Positions 26,390 to 35,855 of a stretch of DNA of 64,000 nt are shown here, one piece after another. The notes beneath the pieces were generated by a model. It did no database searches. It was not told the origin of the DNA and saw only the letters and a list, made by a program, of their open reading frames with translations. This DNA comes from Curtobacterium sp. MCLR17_007 (GTDB lineage: Bacteria; Actinomycetota; Actinomycetes; Actinomycetales; Microbacteriaceae). A program made the position numbers and the translations under genes. Location: contig NZ_CP126271.1 in NCBI RefSeq assembly GCF_003234655.2, positions 3,038,001 through 3,102,000 on the forward strand, written 5' to 3'. Each line of letters begins with the position of its first letter. Within the stretch, counting starts at the first letter, position 1.

Positions 26390-28160
26390 GGCCGGTCCCC
26401 CGTACCGACGCCTTCACGGTGCCGAGTCGTTGTCCGACTCCCCGCCCGCACGGCCGGATCGTGTACCGCCCGACGCTCGCCGGCACGATGAACGTCTCGG
26501 CGTAGTGCACGACGAACGGGTCGAACGCACCGTCGGGGCTCTCGACGACGGCCTCGGCACCCTCGACCAGGTTCAGGACGTTCACGGTGCCGTCCGTGTC
26601 GTGCGGCACCACCCCGTCGAACCAGTGGCGACGGACCTCGATGAACTCGAGCTCGTGCAGCCCGGTCCGTTCCTCGACCCAGCCGTCGCCACGTGCCACC
26701 TCGGTCACCTGGTTGACGAGCTCCTCGCGAGCGAAGTCGGTACGGCGGTCCCACTGGATGTTCGCGAAGGCGTGGTCGAGGTGCACCGGGCGCGGGACGC
26801 CGTCGAGCCCGACCCGGCCCCAGTCCCACATCTTGAACGTGAAGATGTACGGCGTCGCGGAGATCTCGAGGACCATCGAGTCCGCGCCGGAGCAGTGCAC
26901 GGTGCCCGCGGGGATCAGGAAGTGGTCGTGCTTCGCCGCCGGGAACGTGTTGACGAACGCGTCGGCGGCGAAGGGCTCCTGCCCGTCGGACGCCGACCGG
27001 AGCGCGGCCTGCATCGCGACGGGGTCGGCGTCGTCGCGCACCCCCAGGTAGACGACGGCGCCGTCGGCCGCGTCGAGCATGTAGTAGCTCTCGTCCTGGG
27101 TGTAGGGCATGCCGAAGGTGTTCTGCATGTAGTCGGTGAGCGGGTGCACCTGGAGCGACAGGTTCCCGCCGTCCATGGTGTCGAGGAAGTCGAACCGGAT
27201 CGGGAACTCGGCACCGAACCGAGCGTGGGTCTTGACGCCGAGGAGCTCGCGCGGGTGCCGGAACACCAGGTCGAGTGCGGGCAGCTCGACCACCGTGTCG
27301 CCGATCCGGAACAGCAGGCTGTTCTCCTCGGGCACGCAGTCGAAGCACCAGGCGTAGTTGTCCGCGTCCCCGACCTCGAGCACCTCCTTCATCCACTGGC
27401 CGCCCCACACACCGGGATCGAAGAACGGCACGACCCGGAAGGGTCGGCGGCTCGCGATCTCCAGCCCGGCGCGGAACGTCGTCGCCTCGATCAGCTTGGC
27501 GTCGGCCATCGACCCGTTCGCGTCGAGCACCAGGTCGATCCGGTCGAACAGGGTCCGCTTGTGCCGGTCCGCCGCACGCCACTCGACGAAGTACCCGCGC
27601 TTGACCTTGCGTAGCTGGTCCTCGTCACCGTTGTCGGCCCGCCAGTTCGGCGCTCCGGCACGCTGTCGACGCTGGATCTCCCAGCGGGCCAGGTCGGCGA
27701 GCACCACGGTGCCGAAGTCGATCGGCACCAGCGTGGCACCCCAGCCGAACACGACCACGGGGCCGACGGCAGCACGGACGCGCTCGGCCACGGCGGCCAG
27801 ACGGTCGGAGTCGTAGAAGTCGGACAGCACCTGGTGCCCGAGGACCCCGAACACGCGGTCGTCGGTGAGGTTCGCGGCGATGCGCTCCTCGATCACGGCG
27901 TTCGGCAGGGCGGCCGCGTCCTCGACGTCGATGAGGACGGCGTCGGGTGCCACGGCCGCGAGTTCGCGCCGCAGGCCCGACAGGTCACTGCCTGGGTAGG
28001 TGTCGATCGCCATCGCGCGACCGACGCCCGCGGCCAGGCGTTCCGCCAGGTGCTGCCACGCCGCCGGCCCCTGCCAGGCGTCGTGGCCCGTCGGGAGCTC
28101 GATGACGGGCGCCTTGTCGTACTGGCCGGCGGTCACGCCGGTGGGCAGGAACGTGGACAT
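26379..28160 (-). CDS. manA: Type I mannose-6-phosphate isomerase with long N-terminal extension
   Basis: A 593-residue protein, far longer than classical ManA (about 390). The C-terminal two thirds carry type I motifs: the zinc-site stretch LSLQVHPLTDYM near 340-351, HDHFLIPAGTVHCSG near 424-438 with the metal His, and cupin strands to the end. The N-terminal ~200 residues are a separate alpha/beta-looking domain (RAMAIDTYPGSDLSGLRREL, DAVLIDVED, VGPVVVFGWGATLV) without a P-loop that I can see. The protein should convert mannose-6-P to fructose-6-P, ending the mannan route. It has its own LacI operator 17 bases before the start. Confidence 0.8.
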   Translation of the reverse strand: MSTFLPTGVTAGQYDKAPVIELPTGHDAWQGPAAWQHLAERLAAGVGRAMAIDTYPGSDLSGLRRELAAVAPDAVLIDVEDAAALPNAVIEERIAANLTDDRVFGVLGHQVLSDFYDSDRLAAVAERVRAAVGPVVVFGWGATLVPIDFGTVVLADLARWEIQRRQRAGAPNWRADNGDEDQLRKVKRGYFVEWRAADRHKRTLFDRIDLVLDANGSMADAKLIEATTFRAGLEIASRRPFRVVPFFDPGVWGGQWMKEVLEVGDADNYAWCFDCVPEENSLLFRIGDTVVELPALDLVFRHPRELLGVKTHARFGAEFPIRFDFLDTMDGGNLSLQVHPLTDYMQNTFGMPYTQDESYYMLDAADGAVVYLGVRDDADPVAMQAALRSASDGQEPFAADAFVNTFPAAKHDHFLIPAGTVHCSGADSMVLEISATPYIFTFKMWDWGRVGLDGVPRPVHLDHAFANIQWDRRTDFAREELVNQVTEVARGDGWVEERTGLHELEFIEVRRHWFDGVVPHDTDGTVNVLNLVEGAEAVVESPDGAFDPFVVHYAETFIVPASVGRYTIRPCGRGVGQRLGTVKASVRGTGLSD

Positions 28161-28176
28161 GGGTCCCCTTTCGCGC

Positions 28177-28221
28177 TGATAACGTTACCAACCATATCGC
28201 CGAAGGACGCGGAGAACGCAA
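28177..28221 (-). promoter_or_regulatory. Promoter and LacI operator before manA
   Basis: On the minus strand, TTGCGT (28216-28221) and TATGGT (28191-28196) could be -35/-10, with a long 19-base spacer. The operator TGATAACGTTACCA (28177-28190) follows directly, covering the expected transcription start. Confidence 0.6.
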
Positions 28222-28255
28222 GCCGGGCCTCCAGTGCGACCTGGGCCCGCACCCG

Positions 28256-29290
28256 TCAGTGGTGGACGATGTGGACGGGGAGCTCGACGAGCCGCGGCGG
28301 CTCGCCGTCGGCGGAGCCGTCGAGCCGCGAGAGCAGCATCCGGGCGGCGACCCGACCGAGCTCCGCGGGGTCGTGGTCGATCACGGACAGCGGGATCGGC
28401 GCCATGTCGGCGAAGTCGAACGAGTCGAAGGCGAACAGCCGGGGCGGCTGGTCGACCGTGCCGTCGGCCACGCCCTTCGCGATCGCCCGGATCGCGCCGA
28501 CGCTGATCCGGTTGTTCGCGGCGAACACGGCGGTGGGCGCCTCGGCGCGTCCGAGCAGCTCCCGCATCGCGCGCTCCGCGGTGTCGGTGTCCTGCAGTCC
28601 GAGCACCACGAGCGCGTCGTCGAGCTCGGTCCCGTGCTCGGCGAAGGCGCGACGGAACCCGGTCAGCCGTCGCTGCCCGGTGGAGACCGTGACCTTGTTG
28701 CCGAGGAACGCGATCCGCCGGTGACCGTCCTCGAGCATCATCGCGGTGGCCGCGTGCGCACCGTGGACGTCGTCGATCAGGACCGCGTCTGCCGGCACGT
28801 CCCGCACCGTGCGCGAGGCGAGCACGAGCGGCACGTCGTGCAACCGCGCGGTGGTGAACCGCTCGACGTCCGGCCCGACCGGCACGACGACGAGCCCCTC
28901 GACCTGCCGACCGAGGAAGTCGGAGAGCAGCTGGCGCTCGAGGTCCGCGTCCTCGTTCGTGGTGCCGACCAGGATGCGGCGGCCGGTCGCGGCGACCACC
29001 TGCTCGATGCCCTGCACGACGCCCGCGTAGTACGGGTTGCCGATGTTCGTGATCATGACGCCGACCAGCCCGGACCGCTGCCCGGGGCGCAGGCTGCGGG
29101 CGTTCTCGTTGCGGTGGTACCCGACCTCCGCGATGACGCGTTCGACGTGCTCGCGCAGGGCCGGACGTACGTTCTTGCCGCCGGACAGCACGCGGGAGAC
29201 CGTCATCGGGCTGACCTCGGCGACGCGGGCGATGTCCTTGACGGTCATCGCGGGCTTCCGGGTCGGTCCGGACCCCGAGGCTGCCTGCAT
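28256..29290 (-). CDS. LacI-family repressor of the mannan locus
   Basis: A 344-residue protein. The DNA-binding domain at about 16-62 reads TVKDIARVAEVSPMTVSRVL with the hinge helix NENARSLRPGQRSGLVGV. The periplasmic-binding-protein-like core holds ITNIGNPYYAGVVQGIE, the effector-contact TRP-type LASRTVRD, GHRRIAFLGN and FAFDSFDF. Genes on both sides encode mannan-degrading and mannoside-importing proteins, and three shared operators flank it. It is divergent from the solute-binding protein gene, 97 bases away. Mannobiose or a similar oligosaccharide is a likely inducer, by inference. Confidence 0.88.
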   Translation of the reverse strand: MQAASGSGPTRKPAMTVKDIARVAEVSPMTVSRVLSGGKNVRPALREHVERVIAEVGYHRNENARSLRPGQRSGLVGVMITNIGNPYYAGVVQGIEQVVAATGRRILVGTTNEDADLERQLLSDFLGRQVEGLVVVPVGPDVERFTTARLHDVPLVLASRTVRDVPADAVLIDDVHGAHAATAMMLEDGHRRIAFLGNKVTVSTGQRRLTGFRRAFAEHGTELDDALVVLGLQDTDTAERAMRELLGRAEAPTAVFAANNRISVGAIRAIAKGVADGTVDQPPRLFAFDSFDFADMAPIPLSVIDHDPAELGRVAARMLLSRLDGSADGEPPRLVELPVHIVHH

Positions 29291-29316
29291 GGGTCCCTGT
29301 ATACCGGAGAACGCGC

Positions 29317-29364
29317 TTGCGGCAGGACGACCTCCGTGTATGCTCCGGTTGGTAACGTTATCAA
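29317..29364 (+). promoter_or_regulatory. Promoter and LacI operator before the mannoside ABC transporter genes
   Basis: TTGCGG (29317-29322), a 16-base spacer and TATGCT (29339-29344) form a good promoter. The operator TTGGTAACGTTATCAA (29349-29364), a perfect 16-base palindrome, sits on the expected start site, a classical repression layout. Confidence 0.7.
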
Positions 29365-29387
29365 TTCGCCGTCGAATGGATCACCCG

Positions 29388-30689
29388 ATGCCTCACCCGA
29401 CTTCCCGAGGGCCCGCCGTGACCCGCCGCACCGCCCTCGCCCTGGGCGGCGGCGGGCTGCTCTCCATGGCCCTGGCGGCGTGCGCCCGCGGCTCCGACAC
29501 GCAGCCCTCGGCGCCCGGCACCGTGACGCTCAACAGCGACAACCCGACCTGGGGCCCCGGCTACGCGGCCGCCTCGGCGGTACTCGCGAAGCGCATGGGG
29601 TACCGGATCACGTCCCGCTCGATCGCCAGCGTGAACAACTACACGCAGATCATCCGGATGACCGCGCAGACCGACAGCACGACGGACCTCATCAAGTGGA
29701 CCAACGGCTACCGGCTGCAGGACATCGCCCGGGCGGACATCCTGACCGACCTGAACCCGGTGTGGGACGAGGTCACGAAGCGCGGCTGGGTCGACCCGGC
29801 GCAGCGCGAGTCCTTCAGCTACCGGGGCAAGGCGTACGGGGTGCCGCTCTACAAGAGCTACTACGCCGTGTTCTACAGCAAGAAGGCCTTCGCCGAGCAC
29901 GGGATCACGGCACCGACGACCTTCGACGAGATGATGGACGCTGCGCAGCAGCTCAAGGACGCGGGCATCACGCCGTTCCTCTCCCCCGGCGCCACCACGT
30001 GGGAGGCCGAGATCTGGTTCATGCAGCTGCTCGCCTCGATCGACCCGGACTACTACAAGGCCGTCACCACCGACAAGGCGAGCTACACCGACGAGCCGGC
30101 GCAGCGGGCGATGGACCTCTGGTCGTCGATGTACGCCGACGGGTTCTTCTCGGCGCCCGACGTCACCTCGAACGACCTGCCCGGCCTCGTCAAGCAGGGC
30201 AAGTTCGGCATGATGCTCTACGGCACCTGGTTCGCGAACACCCTGCTCGCCGCCGGCCTGAGCGACGCCGACATCGGGTTCTTCCGGGTCCCCCCGCGCG
30301 GTTCGGCAGCTCCGGCGGTCGTCGTCGAGAGCGGCTCGCTGTCGGTCCCGGTCAAGGCGCACCGGCACGGCGCCGCCGTCGACGTCGCGGCGAACTGGCT
30401 GGCCACCGACGTGCAGACCGCGTGGGTCGGGTTCCTCGGTGACACCAGCCCCAACCCGCACGCACTGCCGAAGTCGAACCTCGTCAAGGCGCTCGCGAAG
30501 GACATCGCCGACACCCGCCCCGTCGAGCTCACGCGCTACTGGGAGGCCTCGCCCACCCCGCTCGTCGAGGGAAACGTGCAGGACCTCGGCTCGTTCATGG
30601 TGAACCCGTCGAAGGCGAACGGGGCCGCCACCCTGCGATCCATGCAGAACCGAGCAGTGACCGAGTGGAAGACCTGGAACGCCGCATGA
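29388..30689 (+). CDS. Sugar ABC transporter solute-binding lipoprotein (mannoside)
   Basis: A 433-residue protein from ATG at 29388. A GTG at 29418 has the better ribosome binding site (GAGGG, 6-base spacing) and would begin VTRRTALAL. Either way the leader holds a twin-Arg pair and a lipobox, LSMALAACARG, so export may be by Tat with lipid attachment at Cys. The mature part is a family 1 extracellular binding protein (YGVPLYKSYYAVFYSKKAF, GITPFLSPGATTWEAEIWF, LVKQGKFGMMLYGTWFAN). It captures oligosaccharides for the two permeases that follow with an ATGA overlap. No ATPase gene is in the locus, so a shared MsmX-type ATPase must serve it. Confidence 0.85.
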   Translation: MPHPTSRGPAVTRRTALALGGGGLLSMALAACARGSDTQPSAPGTVTLNSDNPTWGPGYAAASAVLAKRMGYRITSRSIASVNNYTQIIRMTAQTDSTTDLIKWTNGYRLQDIARADILTDLNPVWDEVTKRGWVDPAQRESFSYRGKAYGVPLYKSYYAVFYSKKAFAEHGITAPTTFDEMMDAAQQLKDAGITPFLSPGATTWEAEIWFMQLLASIDPDYYKAVTTDKASYTDEPAQRAMDLWSSMYADGFFSAPDVTSNDLPGLVKQGKFGMMLYGTWFANTLLAAGLSDADIGFFRVPPRGSAAPAVVVESGSLSVPVKAHRHGAAVDVAANWLATDVQTAWVGFLGDTSPNPHALPKSNLVKALAKDIADTRPVELTRYWEASPTPLVEGNVQDLGSFMVNPSKANGAATLRSMQNRAVTEWKTWNAA

Positions 30690-31636
30690 CGCTCACACAA
30701 CCGCCCGTCCCCGACACGGTGCTCGACCAGGAGGGCCGGCCCGGCGCCCGACGTCGGCCCACGCCGACGAGGCGGGCACCGCTCAGGGCCCGCCTCACCG
30801 GCGGCGCGTTCCTCGCCCCGTCCGTCGTGCTGGTGGTCGCGCTGCTCGTCGTCCCGTTCCTGTTCACGATCTACCGCAGCTTCTTCGACGACAACGGGTT
30901 CACCCGGAGCCGGGTCGGGGTCGAGAACTACCGCGCGATGTTCGCCGACCCCGCGTTCGGTCAGTCCGTCCTGAACACCGCCATGTGGGTCGTCGGCACG
31001 CTCCTGCTGCCCGTGGGCATCGGCCTCGCGATCGCGGTCGCCACCTGGAAGCTCAAGCTCGGCGGACTCGCCCGCTTCGCCATCGTGTTGCCCTACGCGA
31101 TCTCCGGCTCGGCGACCGCCGTGGTGTGGACGTTCATGCTCTCCACCGACGGCGGACTCGACACCCTGCTGCGCATGTTCGGACTCGACCCGCTCGTGTC
31201 CCAGTGGCTGCTGCAGTGGCCGCTCAACACCGTGATGATGATCGTCGCGACGACCTGGCAGGCCACGGGCGCGTGCGTCATCCTCTTCCTGGTCGGCCTG
31301 CAGTCGATCCCGCCGAACACGCTCGAGGCAGCGCAGATCGACGGTGCGTCGGGATGGCGGCTGTTCTGGTCCGTCACGTTCCCGCAACTGCGGCCGATGA
31401 CCGTGGTCGTCGTGGGCATCTCGATCGTCGGCAGCCTCAAGGTCTTCGACCAGGTGCTGCTGCTCACGAACGGCGGCCCTGGAACCGCGTCCGAGACCCT
31501 CGCCCTGACGATGTACCGCGAGACCTTCACCCTGTCGCGGTACGGGTCCGGTGCGGCCGTCGCCGTCTTCCTGACGATCGTGGTCGTGGTGGCCTCGTGG
31601 GCCTACCTCCGCCGTCAACTCCGTCCGACCGACTAG
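30686..31636 (+). CDS. Sugar ABC transporter permease (MalF-type)
   Basis: A 316-residue membrane protein; the ATG overlaps the binding-protein stop. Six hydrophobic segments are visible, the first at about 44-66. The EAA loop reads NTLEAAQIDGASGWRLFWSV near residues 211-230, the contact with the ATPase. It carries ~40 extra polar residues at the N-terminus with an Arg cluster (RPGARRRPTPTRR). It forms the membrane channel with the next gene product and imports mannooligosaccharides by context. Confidence 0.87.
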   Translation: MTLTQPPVPDTVLDQEGRPGARRRPTPTRRAPLRARLTGGAFLAPSVVLVVALLVVPFLFTIYRSFFDDNGFTRSRVGVENYRAMFADPAFGQSVLNTAMWVVGTLLLPVGIGLAIAVATWKLKLGGLARFAIVLPYAISGSATAVVWTFMLSTDGGLDTLLRMFGLDPLVSQWLLQWPLNTVMMIVATTWQATGACVILFLVGLQSIPPNTLEAAQIDGASGWRLFWSVTFPQLRPMTVVVVGISIVGSLKVFDQVLLLTNGGPGTASETLALTMYRETFTLSRYGSGAAVAVFLTIVVVVASWAYLRRQLRPTD

Positions 31637-31649
31637 CAGGAGCCGTCCG

Positions 31650-32468
31650 ATGACCAAGACCTCTCACCGCATCCTGGCCGCCGTGCTGACGGTGGTGTCG
31701 CTGATCTGGCTGATCCCGTCGTACCTGCTCGTGGTCAACGCCTTCACCAAGAGCGCCGACTACTCGGGCACACCGTCCTGGTGGCCGACCTCATGGTCGC
31801 TGTTCGACAACATCGCGACCGCCTTCCGGAACGCCAACGTCGGGCAGGGCATGCTCAACAGCCTGCTCTACTCGGTGGTCGGGGCCGGCGCCGCGGTGTT
31901 CATCGCCGCGCTCGCCTCCTTCGCGGTCACGATCATGCCGGTCAAGCGCCCGACCTTCTGGTTCTGGGTGATCTACATCGGCACGATCCTGCCGCTGCAG
32001 GCCTTCCTGTCGCCGCTCTTCACCGGGTTCGCCGCCACGTCGCTGTTCGACACGCAGTACGGCATGCTCCTGGTCTACGTCGCCCTCACCATCCCGTTCG
32101 CGTTCTTCGTCGTGCGCGGGCACATGACCGGGCTGCCGAACGAGGTGCGCGAGGCAGCGTCCCTCGACGGGGCCGGCTGGGTGCGGATGTTCTTCCAGGT
32201 CCACCTGCCGCTCTCGGTGAGCGCGCTGCTGGCGGCCTTCGTCTTCCAGTTCACCTGGATCTGGAACGACCTGCTCTTCGGCCTGACGCTGTCGTCCAGC
32301 GCGAACATCCGCCCCGTCATGGCGACCCTCGCCGACCTGACCGGCAACTACTCCACGTACGGACCGCCGGTCGCGCTGGCCGGAGCGCTCGTCGCCTCGC
32401 TCCCGACCATCATCGTGTTCTTCGCGTTCCAGCGGTTCTTCGCCCGCGGGCTGAACCCGACCGCCTGA
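31650..32468 (+). CDS. Sugar ABC transporter permease (MalG-type)
   Basis: A 272-residue protein with AGGAG before the ATG, 13 bases after the previous stop. Six hydrophobic segments run from about residue 8 to 265, and the EAA loop is EVREAASLDGAGWVRMFFQV near 164-183. The C-terminus FFARGLNPTA is the usual MalG end. It is the second channel subunit of the importer and is followed after 65 bases by the GH38 gene in the same transcript direction. Confidence 0.87.
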   Translation: MTKTSHRILAAVLTVVSLIWLIPSYLLVVNAFTKSADYSGTPSWWPTSWSLFDNIATAFRNANVGQGMLNSLLYSVVGAGAAVFIAALASFAVTIMPVKRPTFWFWVIYIGTILPLQAFLSPLFTGFAATSLFDTQYGMLLVYVALTIPFAFFVVRGHMTGLPNEVREAASLDGAGWVRMFFQVHLPLSVSALLAAFVFQFTWIWNDLLFGLTLSSSANIRPVMATLADLTGNYSTYGPPVALAGALVASLPTIIVFFAFQRFFARGLNPTA

Positions 32469-32533
32469 CCCCGCCCGCCGGACCTCGGCCGCCCGATCTC
32501 GACCGCCCCACCACCGAAGGAAGCACCGCACCG

Positions 32534-35500
32534 ATGACCGAACCCGCCCTCGTCTCCGCGCAGCCCTGGTCCCACCTGGAGGCCCGCGCCGGCCTGCTCG
32601 ACCGGGCCAGCGTCGCCGCCACGACCATCGGCGGCGCCCGCGTGCGCATCATCCCCGAGCCGCTGCAGACCGAACGGGACGGGGTCCGGGTGCAGAGCAT
32701 CCGCCTGCTGTTCGACGACGCCGAGACCGCCGCCCGTGCGACGAGTGCGACGCTGGTCGGTCCCGCCGGCGACCTCGTGGCGGAGCAGTCGCCCGCGCCA
32801 GACACCACCTCCGTCCGCTGGCTGGTCCGCGCCGTCGACGGTCCGACCGACGTCACCCTGGCGGTCCCGGACCTCGGCGACGAGACGGTCGCGTTCGTCC
32901 TGCTGCCCCAGCGCGCCTGGTCCGTCCACGTCGTGCACCACTCGCACTTCGACTTCGGGTACACCGACCCGCAGACCGCCGTGATCTCGGCGCAGCGCTC
33001 CTACCTGGACTCCGCCGTCGAACTGGCCGCGGCCACGAGCGAGTGGCCCGAGGCCGCCCGCTTCCGCTGGAACGTCGAGGCACTCTGGGCGTTCGCGGAC
33101 TGGGAGCGGCACCGCCCCGCCGCGAAGGTCGCCGAGTTCGTGCGGCTCGTGCAGCAGGGCTCGATCGGCCTCAGCGCGATGCCCTACAACCTGCACACCG
33201 ACACGTGCTCGACCGAGGAGCTCCACGAGCTCCTGCGCGAGGCCCGTCGCATCCGCGAGCAGTACGGCATCGACTTCACCACCGCCATGCAGACGGACGT
33301 CCCCGGACAGGTCGCCGGACTGCCGGACGCCCTGCACGAGGTGGGGGTCCGGTACCTGGCCGTCGCGCACAACTGGGCGGGTCGCTCGATGCCGCACCAG
33401 AACGGCGCCCTCGACCTGCCCCGGCTGTTCCGCTGGCGCACGCCCGCCGGCAACTCGGTCGTCGTGTGGATGACCGACAGCCCGCACGGTCTGGCCTACA
33501 TGGAGGGCCCGATGGTGGGCCTCACCGAGTCGTACGAGGTCGCCGAGGCCTACCTCCCCGCGTACCTGACGGCCCTGGCGACGCGTGGCTACCCGTTCCC
33601 GCCCGGCGTCTTCGGCGCCCACGGCGAAGAAGCCGAGGGTCGGCCCGGGTACCCGTGGAGCGTGCTGCACCTGCGCACGCAGGGGTTCATGGGCGACAAC
33701 GGTCCGGCGCGGCTGCACCTGTCCGAGGTCGCCCGGCAGTGGAACGACACCTGGACCTCCCCCAGGCTGCGCGTCTCGACGAACGAGGACTTCTTCGCCG
33801 AGGCCGAGGCGGCACACGGCGACGAGCTCGTGACCGTCGAGGGCGACTGGGGCGACTGGTGGGTCGAGGGGGTCGGCTCGGCGGCGGTCCCCCTCGCCCT
33901 GACCCGCGAGGCCCAGGCGACCGTGAGCGACGCCCGCTCGTTCTCGCAGGCCGCCGCCTGGCTGGGCGGACAGGCCGTGCCGACCGAACGTGCCGAGTCC
34001 GACCGGGCGTGGGACGCGATCTCGATGTTCAACGAGCACACGTGGGGCGCGAGCAACTCGTGGACCCACGGCGACGAGGGCTACGACTCCGGCGAGCGCC
34101 AGTGGCAGTGGAAGGTCGGACAGGCGCTCACCGGCCACCAGCGCGGACGCGACCTCGAGGAGCACGCCCTGGTCTACCTCGCCGACGCCGTGGCCCCCGC
34201 GCCGGACGCCCTGGCGTCGATCGTCCTCGCGAACGCCTCGGGCGCGACGCGGACCGGTGCCGTACGGTTCCTGCTGAAGGAGTCCACCGTCCCCTTCACC
34301 GAGCACGTCGCGCTGCAGGACGGGCGCACCGGTCAGTCGCTTCCCGTCGTCGTCGACCCGCAGGCGAACGCGCTGCACCGTGAGTCCGGGCGGTGGCTCA
34401 CCACCCACGTGGCGGACGTCCCCGCGTTCGGCTTCGTGCGGGTGGACGTCGTGGCCGCGGACGCCGCACCGGAGCCGCCGCGCACGCACGACGGTCAGGG
34501 CAGCGCGCTCCGTGAGCTGTTCACGATCGAGAACGAGCACCTGCGGGTGTCGGTCGACCCGGGCACGTCGACGATCCGGTCCGTGACCGAGCGGTCGACC
34601 GGGCGGGAGCTCGTCGCCCAGGACGCACCAGCCGGCTTCAACGCCTACGTCTACGACTCGTACGGGTCGTCCGGGGCGGGCGTCAACCACCTGTCGAACA
34701 AGCTCTGGAGCTCCGACCGGCTCGAACTGCTGGCGTCGCGTACCACGGGCGGTCCCGCCGTGCTCGTCGAGCGGGTGTCGGACGCCGTCGAGGAGCGGCT
34801 GGTCTACCGCTTCAGCGCCGCCGGCGTCGACGCCGTGACCGTCACGCTGCGCCTGCGGCACGGCGAGCCACGCCTCCGGATCGCCAACCGGCTCGAGAAG
34901 CCCGTGACCCGGACGAAGGAGAGCGCCTTCTTCGCGTTCCCGTTCGCCGCGGCCGACCCCGTCGTCCGGTACGAGGTGTCCGGCGGCGTGACGGGTGACG
35001 GTCTCGCGCACGTCCCCGGAGCACCGCAGCACATGCGGGCGATCCGGCACTGGGTCAGCGTGCAGGACGGCGACGACGCGGTGGTCTGGGTCACCAAGGA
35101 CGCGCCGCTCGTGCACCCCGGCACGATCTCCCTGCCCTACGCGCCGTTCCCCGCGAGCACCAGCCCGTCGCAGCCCGCGACGATCTACTCGTGGCTGCAC
35201 AACAACGTGTGGGACACCAACTTCCCGATCGAGCAGGGCTTCAGCGCCACGTTCGAGTACGCGGTGGGGGTCCGCGCCGACCGCTCCCAGCCGGTCGAGG
35301 CAGTCGCCCTGCAGACCACGGCCGACCTGGTGCAGCCGATGCGCGCGGTCCCGGCGTCGGGGACGACCGGCCTCCGTGACGCGTCGGCCGAGCTGCTCAC
35401 ACTCGACGACGGCCGCGTGCAGCTGGTCTCCGTGGTCGCGACCGAGGACCCGCGGCAGTCGATCGTCCGCCTGCAGTCCGTCGCCGACGAACGGGTGACG

Positions 35501-35674
35501 CTCACCCTCGGGGTCGGGCAGGCGATCGAGCGAGCCGTCCGGAGCACGTACCTCGGTGACGACGCGCCGGGCGCGATCGCCGTCGAGCAGGACCGCGTCC
35601 GGCTCACGCTGGAGCCCTTCGAAGCGGCAGCCGTCCGGGTCACCCGACGGCTGCCGGAGGACTCAGCGGCCTGA
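32534..35674 (+). CDS. GH38 alpha-mannosidase (intracellular)
   Basis: A 1046-residue protein starting at ATG after AAGGAAG; the open frame extends far upstream but only as shadow of the permease. No signal peptide, so it is cytoplasmic. The GH38 catalytic domain contains the metal site HHSHFDFGYTD (H138, D140), the nucleophile D255 in TAMQTDVPGQV, a third metal-site region near GAHGEEAEG, and MFNEHTWGASNSW near 496-508. A large beta-rich C-terminal part follows from about residue 650, as in the family. It should remove alpha-mannosyl residues from imported oligosaccharides, giving mannose for the ROK kinase. A hairpin follows the stop. Confidence 0.88.
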   Translation: MTEPALVSAQPWSHLEARAGLLDRASVAATTIGGARVRIIPEPLQTERDGVRVQSIRLLFDDAETAARATSATLVGPAGDLVAEQSPAPDTTSVRWLVRAVDGPTDVTLAVPDLGDETVAFVLLPQRAWSVHVVHHSHFDFGYTDPQTAVISAQRSYLDSAVELAAATSEWPEAARFRWNVEALWAFADWERHRPAAKVAEFVRLVQQGSIGLSAMPYNLHTDTCSTEELHELLREARRIREQYGIDFTTAMQTDVPGQVAGLPDALHEVGVRYLAVAHNWAGRSMPHQNGALDLPRLFRWRTPAGNSVVVWMTDSPHGLAYMEGPMVGLTESYEVAEAYLPAYLTALATRGYPFPPGVFGAHGEEAEGRPGYPWSVLHLRTQGFMGDNGPARLHLSEVARQWNDTWTSPRLRVSTNEDFFAEAEAAHGDELVTVEGDWGDWWVEGVGSAAVPLALTREAQATVSDARSFSQAAAWLGGQAVPTERAESDRAWDAISMFNEHTWGASNSWTHGDEGYDSGERQWQWKVGQALTGHQRGRDLEEHALVYLADAVAPAPDALASIVLANASGATRTGAVRFLLKESTVPFTEHVALQDGRTGQSLPVVVDPQANALHRESGRWLTTHVADVPAFGFVRVDVVAADAAPEPPRTHDGQGSALRELFTIENEHLRVSVDPGTSTIRSVTERSTGRELVAQDAPAGFNAYVYDSYGSSGAGVNHLSNKLWSSDRLELLASRTTGGPAVLVERVSDAVEERLVYRFSAAGVDAVTVTLRLRHGEPRLRIANRLEKPVTRTKESAFFAFPFAAADPVVRYEVSGGVTGDGLAHVPGAPQHMRAIRHWVSVQDGDDAVVWVTKDAPLVHPGTISLPYAPFPASTSPSQPATIYSWLHNNVWDTNFPIEQGFSATFEYAVGVRADRSQPVEAVALQTTADLVQPMRAVPASGTTGLRDASAELLTLDDGRVQLVSVVATEDPRQSIVRLQSVADERVTLTLGVGQAIERAVRSTYLGDDAPGAIAVEQDRVRLTLEPFEAAAVRVTRRLPEDSAA

Positions 35675-35683
35675 CCCGAGCGG

Positions 35684-35726
35684 ACCGGTGCCGGCGAGGC
35701 GACAGGACCGCCCCGCCGGCACCGGT
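35684..35726 (+). terminator. Hairpin after the GH38 gene
   Basis: Arms ACCGGTGCCGGCG (35684-35696) and CGCCGGCACCGGT (35714-35726) pair perfectly across a 17-base loop, 10 bases after the stop. There is no T-run, as is common in high-GC actinobacteria. Confidence 0.65.
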
Positions 35727-35855
35727 TCCCGCACAGCCGCGAGCGTGCGGTGCGGGTTACCGCACACCACTCTCCCAGGTGTTCCCCTGCTGACTCTGCG
35801 GGTGCCAGCATGAGCCGCCCGCCGTCCGATGCGTCCGGGCAGAGGGGAACCAACC

